DNA from: Scortum barcoo
Lineage: Eukaryota; Chordata; Actinopteri; Centrarchiformes; Terapontidae
NCBI GenBank assembly: GCA_023238725.1
Contig: CM041546.1
Coordinates: 5,848,483-5,912,482, forward strand
Direction: 5' to 3'
Length of the DNA stretch: 64,000 bases
Part shown: positions 1-14,590 of the stretch, piece after piece
Layout: each line of letters opens with the position of its first letter
How positions within the stretch are numbered: the first letter of the stretch is position 1
Program-made: the position numbers and the translations under genes
The notes under the pieces: model-generated
Seen by the model: only the letters and a program-made list of their open reading frames with translations
Told to the model about the DNA's origin: nothing
Databases searched by the model: none

Positions 1-1264
1 GTTAGTAAAAGTACAAATACAAAGATTAGTAGTTAAATAATAAAGTAAAAATGAGAAATACAAATGTCAAGTGTCTAACGTAACAAGAAAAAAGACAAGA
101 TAAAAGACTAAATGAACAGAAACAAACATCAGCCATCTGAGGACATCAGGATGAAACCCGTCTCACATCACGACAACAACCTTCGAACTTCATGACAGCT
201 GCGTGAATTCTGCGAGCACAATGGAATCCGTTCAGCTGCTATTCACAAACACAAACGTGGCCGAACATGCCAAAAATGTCTCAGTTATTGGACCTTGTGG
301 GAAGAATTTGTTGTCGCAATACACGGCAGAATGATTCATCAGGCCCTCTACGAGGCTCTGTGCCGCAACGGGCTGAGGAGACCAGCGACATGGCAGACCT
401 TAACGTGCATCTCTACTTTCACACCCAGTCAGTGGGGTGAGGCATCGTTTTCAGCAGCGGAGGTCGGCCCCCGAAAGAGAACCGAGTAATTGATATCTTA
501 AAAATCTTTGACAGCCAGCAGTTCAGATGAATTCCTCTATAAATCTTATCATTAACCTTCACTGGTAACGAGAGGCAGACAGTTATACATCTTACTAAGG
601 GAAATGTTGCCTTTTGTTACCTATAATTGCTTTTCAACTTCATTTCTTTTATGGTATGTTATGTATGAGTCTTCATGCTCTCTAGAATGAACTCCACTCA
701 GATGTTAGCATGTCAAATATCCAGCTGTATGAAAATCTGAATATACCGCTGCTTGCACCATTAAAGCCTGCCTGTGTACTGCAGATAAAGGGGATTGTCT
801 GCAGAGTTCACTTAAGCGCGCCATTTTCAATCCAAACATATTTAGTAACACAAAATCAGTGACATTCAACAGGAACAATGGCGGGGAGGAAAAGGATACA
901 CTTCCCCCGCTCGCCGTTATTACGGGATACCCTCCTTCACATCAGTCGCTACCTACATACACAGCAGCAGAAGATTACCTGCCCTTGTTGTGAATAACAT
1001 TAATAATTCTTCCATTTGAGCCCATCTATTTAACACAAACTTGACTGAATAACTTTAGGAAACCAAAGCCATTTAATTGTCTTCTGCACCCTTGTTCATG
1101 CGACATCCTGCTCGAAGCTATTACATCCAATTTCCACCCTGATGATTATTATGTAGTAGATACTAATAGTATAATGGTGGAAGAATAGGAGAGTGCAGAG
1201 GTAATTAGGAAGCAGTGGGTCATCTCGTTTGCCCAGAGGAGGATGCAGAGGGAATTACCTGGTC

Positions 1265-1430
1265 TACAGACAGAGGAGACAAGAGGGAGGTGGGGGGGGG
1301 AGAGAAGAAAGAGATAGCAGAGAGAGAGAGAACATGATATAAATGTGGGGGAGATGAAAGAAAAGAAGAAATGGAGAGAGGAGCCGAGAGAGACTTGGAG
1401 AACTGGAGTCGGGTGGAGACTGAAAAAAAA

Positions 1431-1461
<31 letters not shown>

Positions 1462-1690
1462 AAGGCGACAAGAGAGAGGAAGGAGAAAAATGAGACTTGT
1501 TTCATTTTGAAATGATGGAATGTGTTCCCGCCCCAGAGCTCTGTTCAATAAGCTGCCTTCTGTTGTCGAGCTCAGGAGGAGACCGCGAGGAGAAGGAGGA
1601 AAAAAGAGGGAGAAACAGAGAGCAAAATGGCCATGTGTGTGAATGTGTATGAATGTGTGTGTGTGTGTGGAGAGAGACAGAGTGTATATC
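1265..1690 (+). repeat. Purine-rich tract with poly-A and GA microsatellite
   Basis: Mostly G and A on the + strand, with a 17-nt A run (1423-1439), GA repeat (1440-1461) and a TG run (1654-1669). Long minus-strand open frames rich in Ser, Leu and Phe here are compositional. Confidence 0.9.
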
Positions 1691-2730
1691 CAACCCGTAA
1701 TTCCATAAAGAGCATTAGTCCGCCTACTCTGCTGCCTTGAATGCCGTTCTCTCATTCCACTGCATGACTGATTATGATCAAAGAAAGATTAACACACGAA
1801 TCTCTGCAGTCATACATAAAACAAGCCTTATATGCCAATGATGTTCTCTTATTCAAGCCAAGTGTTCCTGTTTTTTGGTGATTGATAAACAACTTAAATG
1901 CTCTCTAATGATACGTATTTGTGTTAACTTCCTAGATGCAGGTTTGAACGTTTAATAGTTTATTTTCCTCTCATTTATGAATAATTTTTAAAGTATAATG
2001 TTGCAAGAGCAATAGAAAAGATCAAATAACCCAGCTGAATGAAGATTGGTTCATGAAAGTTATGAAAAATATATTTTTCACACTTATCTTATCAGATAAT
2101 TTTGGTCTTGATGTGCCAAGGTTTTGAGATATCCAAAGGGCCACTGCCTCAGTACAATGAAGGCGAATTGATATTCATCTGTGGTGCTCAAGGCATTGTA
2201 GAAATACATCTGAAAAAGTCATGAGCAACTTGCCTTTCCAGAAACCAGAGCTGGGTACTATATCAGCATTACACCCTAATTCTAAGCAGAATGTGCCCAC
2301 ACTAGGAAAGTGACTAAATTCAGTAAACACAAAACAGTCAATATGCATATTAATAGGCACAAACAAAGGAAATAAAGGAGCCTCTCATGGCAGGAAAAAA
2401 TTAAACTAATTGTGGATGGTAAAATAGCTCCGGAAATACCCCAGAGAACAAAATGTATATAATTCATTTTGGGAAAACCATTTTGCTTTGTCCTTGTTAA
2501 ATTTAAACGTTAGCCAGTTAGTGCTTATGTATTATGTAATTGGGATGTAGCTAAAGTCCTGTTTACTCTGGATAATCCAGAAACAACACTGGCACCATTT
2601 TCTGTTGGAATTATTTCTTTGGCAAAATGTAATTCCCAAATAGAAAGTTTTAAAGGCCAGCACATCCATGAAAGTGTCTGCTGGCCGATTAAACAGCTCA
2701 GGGTAAAGTTGAGCGAATGTGCCATCAGAA

Positions 2731-2795
2731 GATAGTGACAGTTTTAGCAAATATGAAAAAGCCATTTCTAAATAAGTTACCTACTTCTGCTTTAA
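2731..2795 (-). repeat. Dispersed repeat family, copy 1 (fragment)
   Basis: Read on the minus strand this fragment runs from TTAAAGCAGAAGTAGGTAAC through an A/T spacer to TTTGCTAAAACTGTCACTAT. The same order of blocks occurs at 56989-57060, and the first block also occurs at 32381-32410. Only the first part of the element is kept. No coding capacity is seen, so it is probably a non-autonomous element of the short kind common in teleosts. Confidence 0.7.
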
Positions 2796-3539
2796 GGGTA
2801 ACTCAAAGTGAAAAATCTTGAGATTTGGAAAAACTTTATCATCCATTTGGTGCCCATCCATGGAAAATTGTGTTTGATGTGGCTCGCAAAATTTCACAAC
2901 CCCAACACATAGAATTAAAATTTAGTAGTAGCTTATAATATATCTGCAGGTCTTCTGATAATTGTTATTATAATGATTATGAGATTAAAATCCCTGAAAA
3001 TATTCTTTTGGTGCTGCTTATATATAGGTACAGTGCCACAGTGCAAGAACATTATTGCCATTTCAGCTGTTGTCAGATCACAACTAGCTGATCAGCAGAT
3101 TTGTTTGCAGAGTGAAACATTTTGACATGTCACAGTGGGAAAAGCGCAGGTGTAAACAATAAAATGGATGATGTCTGAAATCCATTTAACTTGTTCAGTC
3201 CCAGGATCCTGCTTTTATTGCATGCTGGCTCACTGTCACACTGTCATGGCTTACCGGGACACTTGAATAGAGCAGAGCCATTTTCGCTAATGTCGTTAGT
3301 TAGTAACACCTGTGTTTTACCTACTGTGACATGTCAAAATGTCACGAAAAAGGCTGTTTGGTTAGGAAATTTGTCAGATGTGAGAATACAAAGAATGGAT
3401 CAAAATGAAAACAAAATATTCATGCTCATTTTCCTGTGGCAGCTTAAAATGAATATATGAGTAATTCATTTCAAGAGTTTTTATTTTATTTGCATCTGTG
3501 GGATTTATGTGACATAAGTTTCTTTTGTTAAAGGTTCCC

Positions 3540-3800
3540 TGAGGACTTTACAACGTAGTAGAACTGTGGAGCTGTTTTGGCTGAGTGGGTGACATGATAC
3601 ACATTACTGCCAATGATTTCACACTATTCCACTGATTTACAGGTGGCAGTAACACACCAATGTACCAATTTACCAACAAATGTAGGAAAGATGAAGACCA
3701 TTGGCTAGTAACTATGGAGGTGAACGTTGTTGAATTTAAGATAAGCAGCAATGAGTATTAGCAAAGCAGATACTAGTCAGCTTCGCTATCGCTATTATTT
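3540..3800. repeat. Possible degenerate interspersed repeat
   Basis: Around 3640-3760 the sequence reads CTGATTTACAGGTGGCAGTA, ACCAATTTACCAACAAATGT, GATGAAGACCATTGGCTAGT and ATGGAGGTGAACGTTGTTGAA. This recalls a dispersed short repeat of teleost genomes, but there is no second copy in this window and the boundaries are guesses. Confidence 0.3.
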
Positions 3801-6800
3801 TCTGAAGAAGGCATTCACCATGTTAGACCTGAGAGATATATGCAGTGAGTTTTGTTTAATACACTGAATGTAAACATAACTTTTCTGTCTTTAAAAGCTC
3901 CACAGTGCGATGCGCCTTTAATAGAATATGTTCAGTGACAGTAATCAAGGCGACCTCAGACCCACTCGCTCGGTAAGAAATAGACCCTGATTAACCCCGC
4001 TGAATTAAGATTCCAGGCCGCTGGTCCTGCATTATGTATTGTAACATTTAAGAAATCAGAAATGTACCAGCTATAAATGGCACCCGCAGCTGCTGGGTCC
4101 ACCACTGCATCAACCCTTCACTGAGGTCACGGCTCGGCTCTGCAAGCTACCAAACCTACTCCTGACTGCACCAGTCGCTCCCTCGGCCCAGTGCCTACAC
4201 CTCTCTTTGAATCCTGCTCTCTCCCACCTCGTCTCAGTTCACCTCCACATGCAGCAACAGATAGACAGGAGAGCTGCCCGCTGCCTTTAGATTAGCAGCT
4301 CTGAGTTCAATTCTGGGGAAATCTAACCTCAATCAAAGCTCCAGTTCAAACTACACAGACTCATTTCCAAACCGCTGTTTGTCGCCAGAATGTTACAGCG
4401 TGCTTCTTCAGACGCAGCCGTCACAAAAATGATCTTGATAAAACGTTTTAGTTGCTGTCAGTTTGCAGCAGCACTGAAATAGTCTTGAGTCAATGAAGCT
4501 TTTCCATGACTGACTAATGGCAGCTGGCTCAGCTTCAAGTCTCTTTTTCATTTTACCGCAGACCACAGTATTTTTCTCCATCAATATGCTCTGAAATGGC
4601 CTTCGCTCTTCTCAAACACAGTCTGATATATATATAGATATATTATTTGTAGCAATATGTGTGCGTGAACATGGTTTCTGGACATAGTTAGACGTGGTGC
4701 ACAATTGACAAGCAGCAATAATGAATACAGAGTGTAAGTGTGGAGTTGTGTTTCCGTGCAAAGACAAAAAATTACTGCTCCAATCCTGCTGTGATGTATT
4801 GTTGCATGTCGTTATCGCATGTGCACATACTATACCTGTAATTGTAGATGCCTTACTAAAGATACCACATATACAGATTTTATAGGATAAATTCAAAAGG
4901 ATTTTACAGCCTAAAATACTTTCTTGACTGACAGAACTTACTGGTTTCATCAGTCCAAGTGAAACTGTTGAATAAAACTGAAAAATAAAATACACAGTTT
5001 CACATGATTCACCAAAGCATTAGCAGACTATCACATACCTGTCTAGCTATGCACAGTAATGTATCTATTTAAATCTGTTGCAGTCTTAAGACAATAGAAA
5101 TATGACAAGACATGGCATATATTATACCGCTTATTTTCAAAAGTAAATATCTGCTGTTTACCTGAAAAGCCTTAGAGATGTCATATTGTCATTTAAATGC
5201 TCCTCCAGTGTACATTACAACAGACACCAGCAATATCAGAATAAATGCATGTGGACTATTTTCTTATGTGTTCTTTTAGTTACTTGAGAAATCGAAGGGA
5301 AAACTTGCTGACATCGCCGCTGTCTCGTTTGGAGGAATGACGTGGGTGGTTCAGTTTGTTTGCAAAGCAACATTAATTCATAGTGATGGCACAACAAAGA
5401 AATTCAGGGGGAAGCTAAAGGAATTGGTGCACTGAAGATATTCAGGTGGACGTGAACGCTCAATGGCGAGGAGCAAAACTACTGTAGATAAAGACGTGGG
5501 GCAAAACAACAACAGCAGTCAGCGAAACGCAGTAAATACAGCAAGGCAAACCAAAAATGAGGAGGCACAAAAACAGACATGACTGCTTTTTTTTTTTTTT
5601 TTTTGGTGCAACTTTTTTGGGATCTTGGAGGAGGCATAACAGAAGCCAAAAGCTCAAAAACAAGGTTGCACAGTGTGATCGTAAATTGAAGATAAGCTCA
5701 ATTAGGACAACAGCAGGAGGTTTGTGTGGATGAGAAAGAGATCCAGATGTGAACAAAGCTGAGATTATTTTTTCTAGTTTAAGAGAAATCTTTGTTGTTT
5801 TTTTTTTTTTGCTCACTCCAGTCAGTGGGTACCACAGGCTGAAATACATGCCTGAGACTGTCAAATTCAGCAAATTCATCTGTGAAACCTATTCCATGAG
5901 TGCTGCCTCATGCCTTTCACTCATCCAATCAGCCACAAATAATTGGTTCGCAATCTCACTTTCTCTCAAACTCACTTTGGTAAACGCTCTCCTCAGTTTC
6001 TTTTCAGATGTATTCAGCAAGTTTTTTTCCAGGAGACCTGTTTTAAATTAGTGTGTTTCTCTGATTAACTGTCATATTAATCTCATACTACTACGCATGC
6101 TCTCATAAAAGTATTGCCTGATTTGTTCCTGCAAATAAAGCAGCAATTAATTTGTTGCTGGTTTCTCGGGGAACTGTGGGCGTAAGTTTTCCCGCGCTCC
6201 CCTTCGCTCCAGTGGCACCGGGAAGTTTCCACTCTTGACTCTTTGATGCAGACAAAGATGAAATCCAAAACAAATATATCAGGCAGCTCCACACAAGTGT
6301 TTATTCATCAAACACAACAAGTCTAATTGGTCTTTTAAAGAGCAATCACAGTGGGAGCGGGGAGTTCAGGTCTTGATTGCTGCAAAAGGCAAAAAAGCGA
6401 AAATGCACACATTTCAAGGCGCCCAGTTAAATTGCATTAAAATGGATTCACTGCACAATCAACGTGAACTTTATTTCAGTATGATAGAAACAATCCCAGC
6501 TGCAGTACTTTTACATTTCACTGTGATGGTATCTGATATGGGTACATGTGGCAAATAAAACTTGATTGAGTGAACTTAATTGATCTTGGATTCAGCAGGG
6601 CCCAAATAACGGTCTTGAACGAAAATAAATCTTTTATAAATTTCCCGTCAGAAGGGGAAAAGAGTGATAAAGTATCATCCCCCACTGCAGGCTGAAAACT
6701 TGTCTCAAGAAGGGCTGCACATCACCTTCCTCCCTGAATCATATCCTCTCTCCTCTACTGACTCTAATTGCTCTCTCAAAATATCCCCTGTCTCGCTGTC

Positions 6801-9800
6801 CGGCGCTTATTCTATTTCTTTTCCGACCATTTCAAGCCAACAGTATCATTTTATGGTCACAAAGGTATTGTAAGAACAGAAAGGGCCCAACCTTTGCACT
6901 CTTCAAGTTTGGCCCGCTTGTTCTTAAGAGAATTTGGGAATTGACGCTGATTATGCCCTTATTTTCATCGCATGTCACCCTGGGTAGAAGCATAATCTAA
7001 ATACTAATGCAAATGCAGGCTTTGGATCCCGAATCATGTCTTTGAACTGCAATTTCCCGTGCAGTAAACAGCTGTTTATGTTCAAAGCCATATGGGGCAA
7101 ACAGGGTAAATGGATCCACTTTCCACATTTTATGCAAGTACAGAGAAAAATATGTACATTCACATCAGACAGTCATTTCTGTGTATAATTAAGGTTGCTG
7201 AGCATCCATGGAGATAAACATAAATACATGAATTGAAAGCAGTTTTGGAAATATTTTGGCACAACTCGCCCAAGGGTAAGTGGTAAATATGAGGCAACAT
7301 AAATCCTTACAAAGGTAAAATGCAAGACTTGCCCGTACAACAGAACAGAGAGATGCACAAAATGTATAAAGTTGCTGAGCGTCAGATCTTTTTTGGTCTC
7401 TTTTGGCAATTTTGCCAGAACATGTTCGACAGCCACCTGTTGGATTTCAGTCACAGATGATTTGTATCCTTGCAAAATGGCCGCACAGCTTGACTCAACA
7501 GGTTTGTACAATATGTACAATATGTATATATATATATATGTATCTGATTCTGCATCAAGGAGACTCATCCCTCGCCTTTGATCAGATCATCATACATCTG
7601 CTCTGCGATATCTGAAAATCCCATTTGAGCAAATATTTGTCGTCCTGAGTTCATTTCATTATAAAATAAATATAATTACATACCATTAGAAACTGCTTGA
7701 TACAGCAAATTTCTCTTCTAAAGTGCGTTAATTAATTCACACTGTATATATTACTAAAGTCTATACGTGTATCTAATTCCATTTGGATGCATAATTGTGA
7801 TATCTTTACCCAACATTTGACGCAGCAGTAATAAAATGTTTCTGACCTACAACAACCTGGCTCTTTTACACAGTTCTCCATGTGCTTTTTTCAATTCAAG
7901 ACACAGGAATTGAATTAAAGTTGAGATCACATTAATGTCTTTGTGTAGATAAGTGGTGAGTCATCTAACCCACTAGCTCAACCTACCCATTTTCAGCTCT
8001 GTACAGATCATAGTGTAGCTTCTGGAACAAATGGGCTTCATTTTCAATAGGAAACGGATTTTCTTTTTTCTCTCACACTACAATCTGACTTTTTGTATTC
8101 TTTTACTATTTATTTCTTGTACCCACATTTTCAAACATGAAAATTAAATGTGAACTGAAGTGTAATGGTTGGAAGGAACATTTTGCACTGCCAAAGATCA
8201 GTTGTATGCCCCAGTGGAATAAAAGGGTTCAAAGTCATACTGTTGATAGAAAAGGTCCCTAGCTCCGTGATATCACTGCCGATTTGTTAATAAAAACGTG
8301 CCCTTCTACAGCACCTGCTTTTTGACCACTTCACTTTCATTTCATGGTAAATAAATTTGTTACTTGTGGATATGCGCACTTTTAATTTCTTATGAAAAAA
8401 GCTGGTAAGCAGAGTTATTAATGTTTGAAATAAGCTGATGCAATACCAAACCATGTTTCTTGCTGAAGGCAAAAGAACATTTTTATGGTGTAATTTAACT
8501 GAGCTATTGATTATTTTCTGTTCTGCTTGAGAATGCACGGTAGCCGAGTCACAGTGGAGATGGGTAAGACAGAGGCAATGACAGGTGAGGAATGGGATAA
8601 GCTCCAGAGCAATGTAGTCACTAGATGGTATGCAAAGCTGCAATACTGCAAGGATATCCTGGAAATCATTACTTGAAACAGGAAGTGCTTGCAGCCTGAG
8701 CCTCAGGTAAGTCATTGACCTCCAGGGGATGTAGCGAGCTGCGCTGACAGACATGCATTTCACCTTGGGAGCAACACTAAGTGTTATAGGGATTGCTAAG
8801 CTGCTTAGCAGGATACTTGATTTTCCTCAGCCTTGCACCACGCTCTGCAAAAAGTAATGCTCGCTCTAAAATACAAAACCCGTAATCTGCCCCTTTTTAC
8901 ATGTGAATCCGGCATGCTCAAGCACACAGCACGTCACGTGGTCCATGCTTTTTTTTTTGCCTCACGGTTAGACACTGTCAACATGTAAAAATAACGCAGC
9001 TATTCCAGTCACGTTGAAAGAACTACTGTGTAACAGAGTGCAGTTGTTGTGCTGACAGACACTATCCCAAGGAAGTTCAAATGGGTACGTTTTTCTTCAA
9101 CAGGATGAGAATTTTGTAATATGGGTAATAAGGAAGGAAAGCATAAAAAAACGTCATCCTTACAGCTGATGCGTAAGTTGCCCATCTTTCCTGCCGCAGA
9201 AGGTTTTGTGTGTAGCACTGCCTTGAAGGTGTTATTTAAGCACAGCGTCACTTTAGTCAACGTAGGTAAGTCTGGTATTTCACAGTGTGATTAGCTTTGG
9301 TTGTCATGAATACCAGATTATGTTGTGGACTGTCAGAAAACCTCTCTCTCAATAACCCCAGCACATTTTTTAATACCAACCAGCACATTTGCAAGTCGCT
9401 CCCCCCACTTAAAATCAACATTTTTCCTTTAAAAAAAAAGGTGTTGAACTCATTTTTTTCTCCTCTGTGGAGTGAATCAAAAGGCTAGCTTTAGCTTATT
9501 CTCTCCTCCTCTCTCAATCAGCAATTTTTCCCTTTGATCTTTTATTCATATGATTAAGTCTGTGTATCACCAGACTGTTCATTCTACATTTCAATATATG
9601 ATGAGACCATCTTTGAAGTTGGGTGTGCTGCAGTGGATCACTTTGGTGAACAAGTGGGGGATTTTTTTTTCCAGTCTGTAGTTTTTTTTCACCAATTATT
9701 GCTGGAACGGAAACATTTTCCATCTTGTTAATTATCCCATTTAAATAGCTTGACCTTAAATGTGAACACACACAAACAGTTTTCTGTGTTGTTTGTGGAG

Positions 9801-12800
9801 CGTTTGCTAAAATGTTTTCCATCATAAATGAAAAATATACTGATACACTTCATAAGTTTCCCCCGACCCACATTTTGCTGTAGCTATCGTCCGTGTCACC
9901 GAAAACATGTTATCTCTTTCATAAACACATTTATTTGCTATGCAGTTAGATTCACTATTCATTACATTTTCCTTGTTGCTAGGTTTTCTGTGCTCCTCAA
10001 ATCTATTTTTTCGCCAGCTTATTATAATGCTTTACCCTTGCTCCTCTCCTCTGTCTCTCTTCCTCATTTTTTTTTTTTTGCAGTGCCAACAACCTCGATT
10101 CATCCTCACTCTGCCCTCTTTTTGCCTGTTTGTCCTTCCCTGTCTTTTTCCTGCTCTCCTCAGCTCACATGTGCTTTCTATCTCTCACCTTTATGTTTGC
10201 CACCATCCCTCAATCAATACCTTTAACCCTTGTTTTCTCTCAACTCCTTGTTCTGCCCTCCTCCCTTCCCCTGCCTCGCTCGCTGTCTCTACTATTTCAG
10301 ACTTCTCCTCAGAAGATAAAAGGTTTAGAGATGTTTAATGTCAGATGTGTGTACAAAGCACATGAGGAGAGTCTGTCTGGAGAGCTGATTGAAACCTATA
10401 TAGAACCAAATGAGCAAAAACATAAAAAAAAAAAAACTGAGTGTGGAAAACATGTAATCATAAGATAAAGGAGATTTAGGAGGGAGGGGTGTGATGAATC
10501 GGAGGAAGTGTATATGCAAAAGGTCACGCAGGGGAAAGACAAAATATTGTGTAATTCATATTTAATGAAGCTTTTCTTCTACTAAAAATGGATCAAAAAA
10601 TGATTCTGATGTTCTTGGTGTCACTTTTTATCCATATTTATTCAGACTGAACCATTTGCCATGACTCACAGCTCATAGTGTTGCCTTAAGCTAAAGTGCT
10701 AACATCGGGCTGACGATGATCTTGCCAGGCATGCCAGTGAAACTGTCAATGTATATTTTTGTCAGTGCGCCACCACCGAACCTGCTACAGGATAAGGTGC
10801 GCTTTTGCGTGATTGTAAGATCCATGATACATTACACCTCGCAATTGATTCTGGATGTGGAAAGACCTGCTTTCCTGTATTTCAATCATTATTCACTGAC
10901 TGGACACAAAGATTATGCACTCTAGCATGGTGGCTGAATTTGTTAGGACCTAAAATAGTGCCACACATGTACTCACAAGCATGAATGAAAACAAGAGTGT
11001 ATAGACATTTGTTTGGACCCCCATCAGCTCGAAAGTTTTATTTGAAACATTTTTTTATGCCCCAAGTCCACTTCATCACTTGTTAGTCAATCCCCATCCC
11101 CCTCTACCATCTTACTCACATGCCCACACCTTCCCAGTTCCCCATGGGTGCTGTAGGTAGCAGACCCTGAGCAATGGAGCAGCAGAACCCAGCAGTGGAT
11201 TAGCGGCAGTATGTGAGAGAAGCCAGATTCAGACACATTTCTCTGGGGAAGTCAAGCCAGCTAATCCGGCCCTGGTGCTTACTCTATCAACCCCCTACCA
11301 GCTGCACTTTGCCCCGGCACATAAACAGACACACACAAACAAAATGTAAGCCAGGCGTGAAGATTTCAACTTAGATGTATGCCAAGTCCAACAGCATAGT
11401 GGCGAGTGTACGTGCAGTACAACAGTTTATATCCCTGAAGGGCACACGTGTTACAGACAAACACGCAGTCTGATGCTTTTATTCACACATGTGCATGCAC
11501 TCATGCAGACTGTACACATGTACAGTTTGCGTTCAAACACCTGTCCAAAAACCCCCACAGACCTTTGGCCCCTGTGTGACACGAAAGCCTTCCCAGGTGT
11601 CAGTCCTCAAACATGGCCACTGCTAATCAGAACATGCTGCCCAGATTCACAAGTACAACAGCTCGACTCCCTGAGGGGAAAACAGAGTCGGTGCAGTTGC
11701 TGCAGCAGTATGACTGGCTGTTCAGTCGGCTGGCTGATTATCCGGCTGGTTAGCTGACTGGTTCTGTTCTTCTTGTTGCAGTGGCCGACACATGAAAATT
11801 CAACACATGAATTCCCTTTAGGTATGAACTAAAGTGTGCAAATCCACATTTGCTGGATGCTCAGTCATGCTTGCACACATGTATAGATACGCAAGAGTGT
11901 ATGTACTCGATGTGGCGTGTATGAACTGTTAACACATGGACATCGGATACGCGTGCGTGCAGAGGTGCACACAAAAACAACAGGAGGATCGGGCAAGAGG
12001 CAGACTGATTGCTCATCAAGCAGCAAGCAAGAGCTGGCGAGAGGCATCAATACGACTGAAGCCTGCTCTCTCCGGGGCCCACCTGTCGATTACAGTGGTA
12101 AAGACAAGCTGCCTGGTGCCTCAATCCATTCCCAGCAGCCTCCACTGGGCCTGCAGACACCTGAAGAATTCTGATGCCATGAGGGAATAAGGGACCTTCC
12201 TCTTCACACTGGCAGATACGCAGTGGTTTGCCTCTGTTGCATAAACCATTGAGATAAACAACTCTACAGAGAAATGGAGCAAGGATACAAATCTATCACT
12301 CATGCGGTAGCGGTTCAGTTTGTAAGGGTAGAATGAGATAGATTGATATCAAGCTGTCCACAGAAACATGTAAAATGAGATTTGCACAAAGTGCTACAAT
12401 GCATTTCATTGAGCTGGCAAAGACACAATAAATTCAGAGTAAAATGCAATCCACAAAATACAAAAGCGCATAAAGGGCTACGTCTATTTACAGCGCCGAA
12501 TCCCAAATAAATCTCATGGCATTACAATTATAAATATGATATTTATCACCATTTGGCCTCCAGAGCTGAATTATGTTTTCTGAATATCTGGCCAAAGGAC
12601 AACAATCCCATTGCCCTCTGCTGCCTTATAATTAGACAAGATTAGAGCAGGATCAAGCTGTTGTCTCCCATTTATTCTCCCAAGGGAGAGCAGGAGCAGG
12701 GGTGGGAGCTTTACCCCATCTAGCCAACTAACCTTGGACTCAGAACAGAAACATGCAAAAAAGATGATTATCTGGGAGGCAGATTTGCACATCAGGTAAG

Positions 12801-13020
12801 TGGCAAATGTTGTTTTTTTGGTCTTCTTCCATCTCCAAACAGTCACCGTTTGACGTATTGATAAAGTGAAGGTGTGTTATTCTGATGCACATTTTATTGA
12901 TTTATTTTTTCTTTGGGGTTGGGAATGATGAGAGAACAAGTCAGTTTCCTCACCAAAGTGGCCTCTCTGGTTTTCAGCACCATGGACAGCTCCCAGACTG
13001 CACCTTTTTTGGCTTCTCCT

Positions 13021-13043
13021 CACACACACACACACACACACAC
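13021..13043 (+). repeat. CA microsatellite
   Basis: An uninterrupted CA run of 23 nt in the upstream region, about 1.6 kb before the start codon. Confidence 0.95.
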
Positions 13044-13805
13044 GAAGCTCGGAGGTTAATTTATGAGGCTTTACTTATGAACTTGCCCTGCTGACTTCAA
13101 GCTAATAAATCTCGCCAATACCAGGGCACGGGGTATTGATTCCTATGGAGGTCACCTCAGGTAGGATTATGAAATGGGCCACATTTAAAAAAAAAAAACA
13201 GGAGCACAGTAATTGATTCAAACGTCGCCGGATGCCCACGCTCTTTTTTTTTTTTTTTTTTCCCAAAAAGCTTTAAGAAACTTTAATTCACATACTCGAA
13301 GCTGTAAGATATGGAAAGGGGAAGAAGAGGAAAAGAGAGGCAAGGACATATGCATTAAGAATCAACGGCTCTTGAAGAAACCCTATCTCAAAGTGTTATA
13401 GACCGGATGATGCTCTTTCTATTTACAATCGCAGCTTCTCACTCCATTGCTCCCCCCCCTTTATTTTTTTATTTTTTATTTTTTTATTTTTCCCTCCCCT
13501 CTCTCTTCTCCTGGAGGTCGGGCGACTCTTTCCGAAGCTAGATGGCAGAAGAGCCCCACTGCAGCCGGGCTTCCTCTCTGCGCCGTCATCATCCCGTCTC
13601 TTTGCATTGCAAATCGCCCCCACCCCTCCCCTCCCCTACCTCTCCCCTCCATCCCTCCCCATCACTCCCAATAACGGCCGAGCTCGATCTGCCAAAATGA
13701 AGAGAAAGAAAAAAAAAATCCGAGTTATGGTGGGATTGCCTACCAGGCGAATTTCTTTCATCAGCTTCTTTTCGGGACAGGGGGATGCTGCCCCCCACCC
13801 CCATT

Positions 13806-13843
<38 letters not shown>
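13806..13843 (+). repeat. CT then CA compound microsatellite
   Basis: A TC run changes directly to a CA run at about 13829. It lies within the pyrimidine-rich part of the promoter-proximal region. Confidence 0.95.
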
Positions 13844-14476
13844 GTGCTGCCATTAACAGAGTTCATTTCTTTCCCTGGATTTACATTCTTCCCATACAGA
13901 CGTGCTCTCCTCCTCCTCTTCCTCCTCAGCACCCACCCACACCTCACTGTTTCCCACTTCGTGATTTGTTACCCACACATCAGCCACATCATACTTACAC
14001 AGGACGCTCTCTCTCTCTCTCTCACCCCCTCCCTCCCTCTCCTCCTCCTCCCTCCATCACCACCAACCACCACCTTCCCTCTCTCACTCCGCGCGCCTCA
14101 ATTGCCGATCGATAAAGGCAGCATTCAAATCGGAGGCTTACACTCCTCTCTGCGTCCGCGGCCGGCTTGTAGGGATTATATATATATATAGATTAAAACA
14201 CCCCCCTCTCCTGATCCTCCCCTCTTCCTCCTCACCCCTCCCAAAAAAAAAAAAAAAAGAAACCAAACAGGGGCAGATGATGCCGCGCAGATGCGAGAGA
14301 TGCGCGCCGCCTCAGCTCCCCACACTTGATGCCCCTCTCAGCAGAGATGGTTGAGCCCTCCTCGTCCAGGTTGCCGTGGTCCCATCCCAAAATCCAGTCA
14401 CTTCTCTTCTCCCGTCAGCTGACATAACGCGGCCGCTGCCTCTCTTATCATCACCATCAGTCTTATCATTTATATT

Positions 14477-14506
14477 TTTCTTTCTTTCTTTCTTTCTTTC
14501 TTTCTT
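14477..14506 (+). repeat. (TTTC)7 microsatellite in the csmd3 leader region
   Basis: Seven TTTC units plus TT, about 170 nt before the start codon. It is a pyrimidine run that pairs in character with the purine run at 14556-14628. Confidence 0.95.
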
Positions 14507-14585
14507 ACCTCCGCCTCCTCCTTCTGACGGGGGGGCATATCTCACCTGGAGCCAGCAAAGGAAGAAGAAGGAAGAAAAAAAGAAG

Positions 14586-14590
<5 letters not shown>

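Larger units (their letters stand above)
1..13000. other. Upstream intergenic DNA, no gene supported
   Basis: AT-rich, unique-looking DNA upstream of csmd3. No open frame here shows a domain, a family motif or a splice-bounded exon I recognise; those present are short or compositional. Contents I can name are a purine-rich tract at 1265-1690, a repeat fragment at 2731-2795, a possible old interspersed repeat at 3540-3800, poly-T at 5587-5604 and a pyrimidine-rich stretch at about 10040-10310. In other vertebrates CSMD3 is flanked by a large gene desert, which agrees with the emptiness here. Conserved non-coding elements may be present but need alignment to see. Confidence 0.6.

Noticed and set aside
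1264..1755. 163-codon minus-strand open frame
   Set aside because: It is the reverse reading of a GA/GT-rich tract, with no family motif.
4270..4330. tRNA-like B-box (GTTCAATTCTG)
   Set aside because: No A-box at the right distance and no cloverleaf could be drawn; also no poly-T stop in place.
8287..8763. 158-codon minus-strand open frame
   Set aside because: No recognisable domain, no clear Kozak or splice context, and ordinary AT-rich composition.
13607..14191. 194-codon open frame in the promoter region
   Set aside because: It lies in CT- and CA-rich simple sequence, translates to Ser/Leu/Pro/His runs and shows no domain. It is composition, not a gene.
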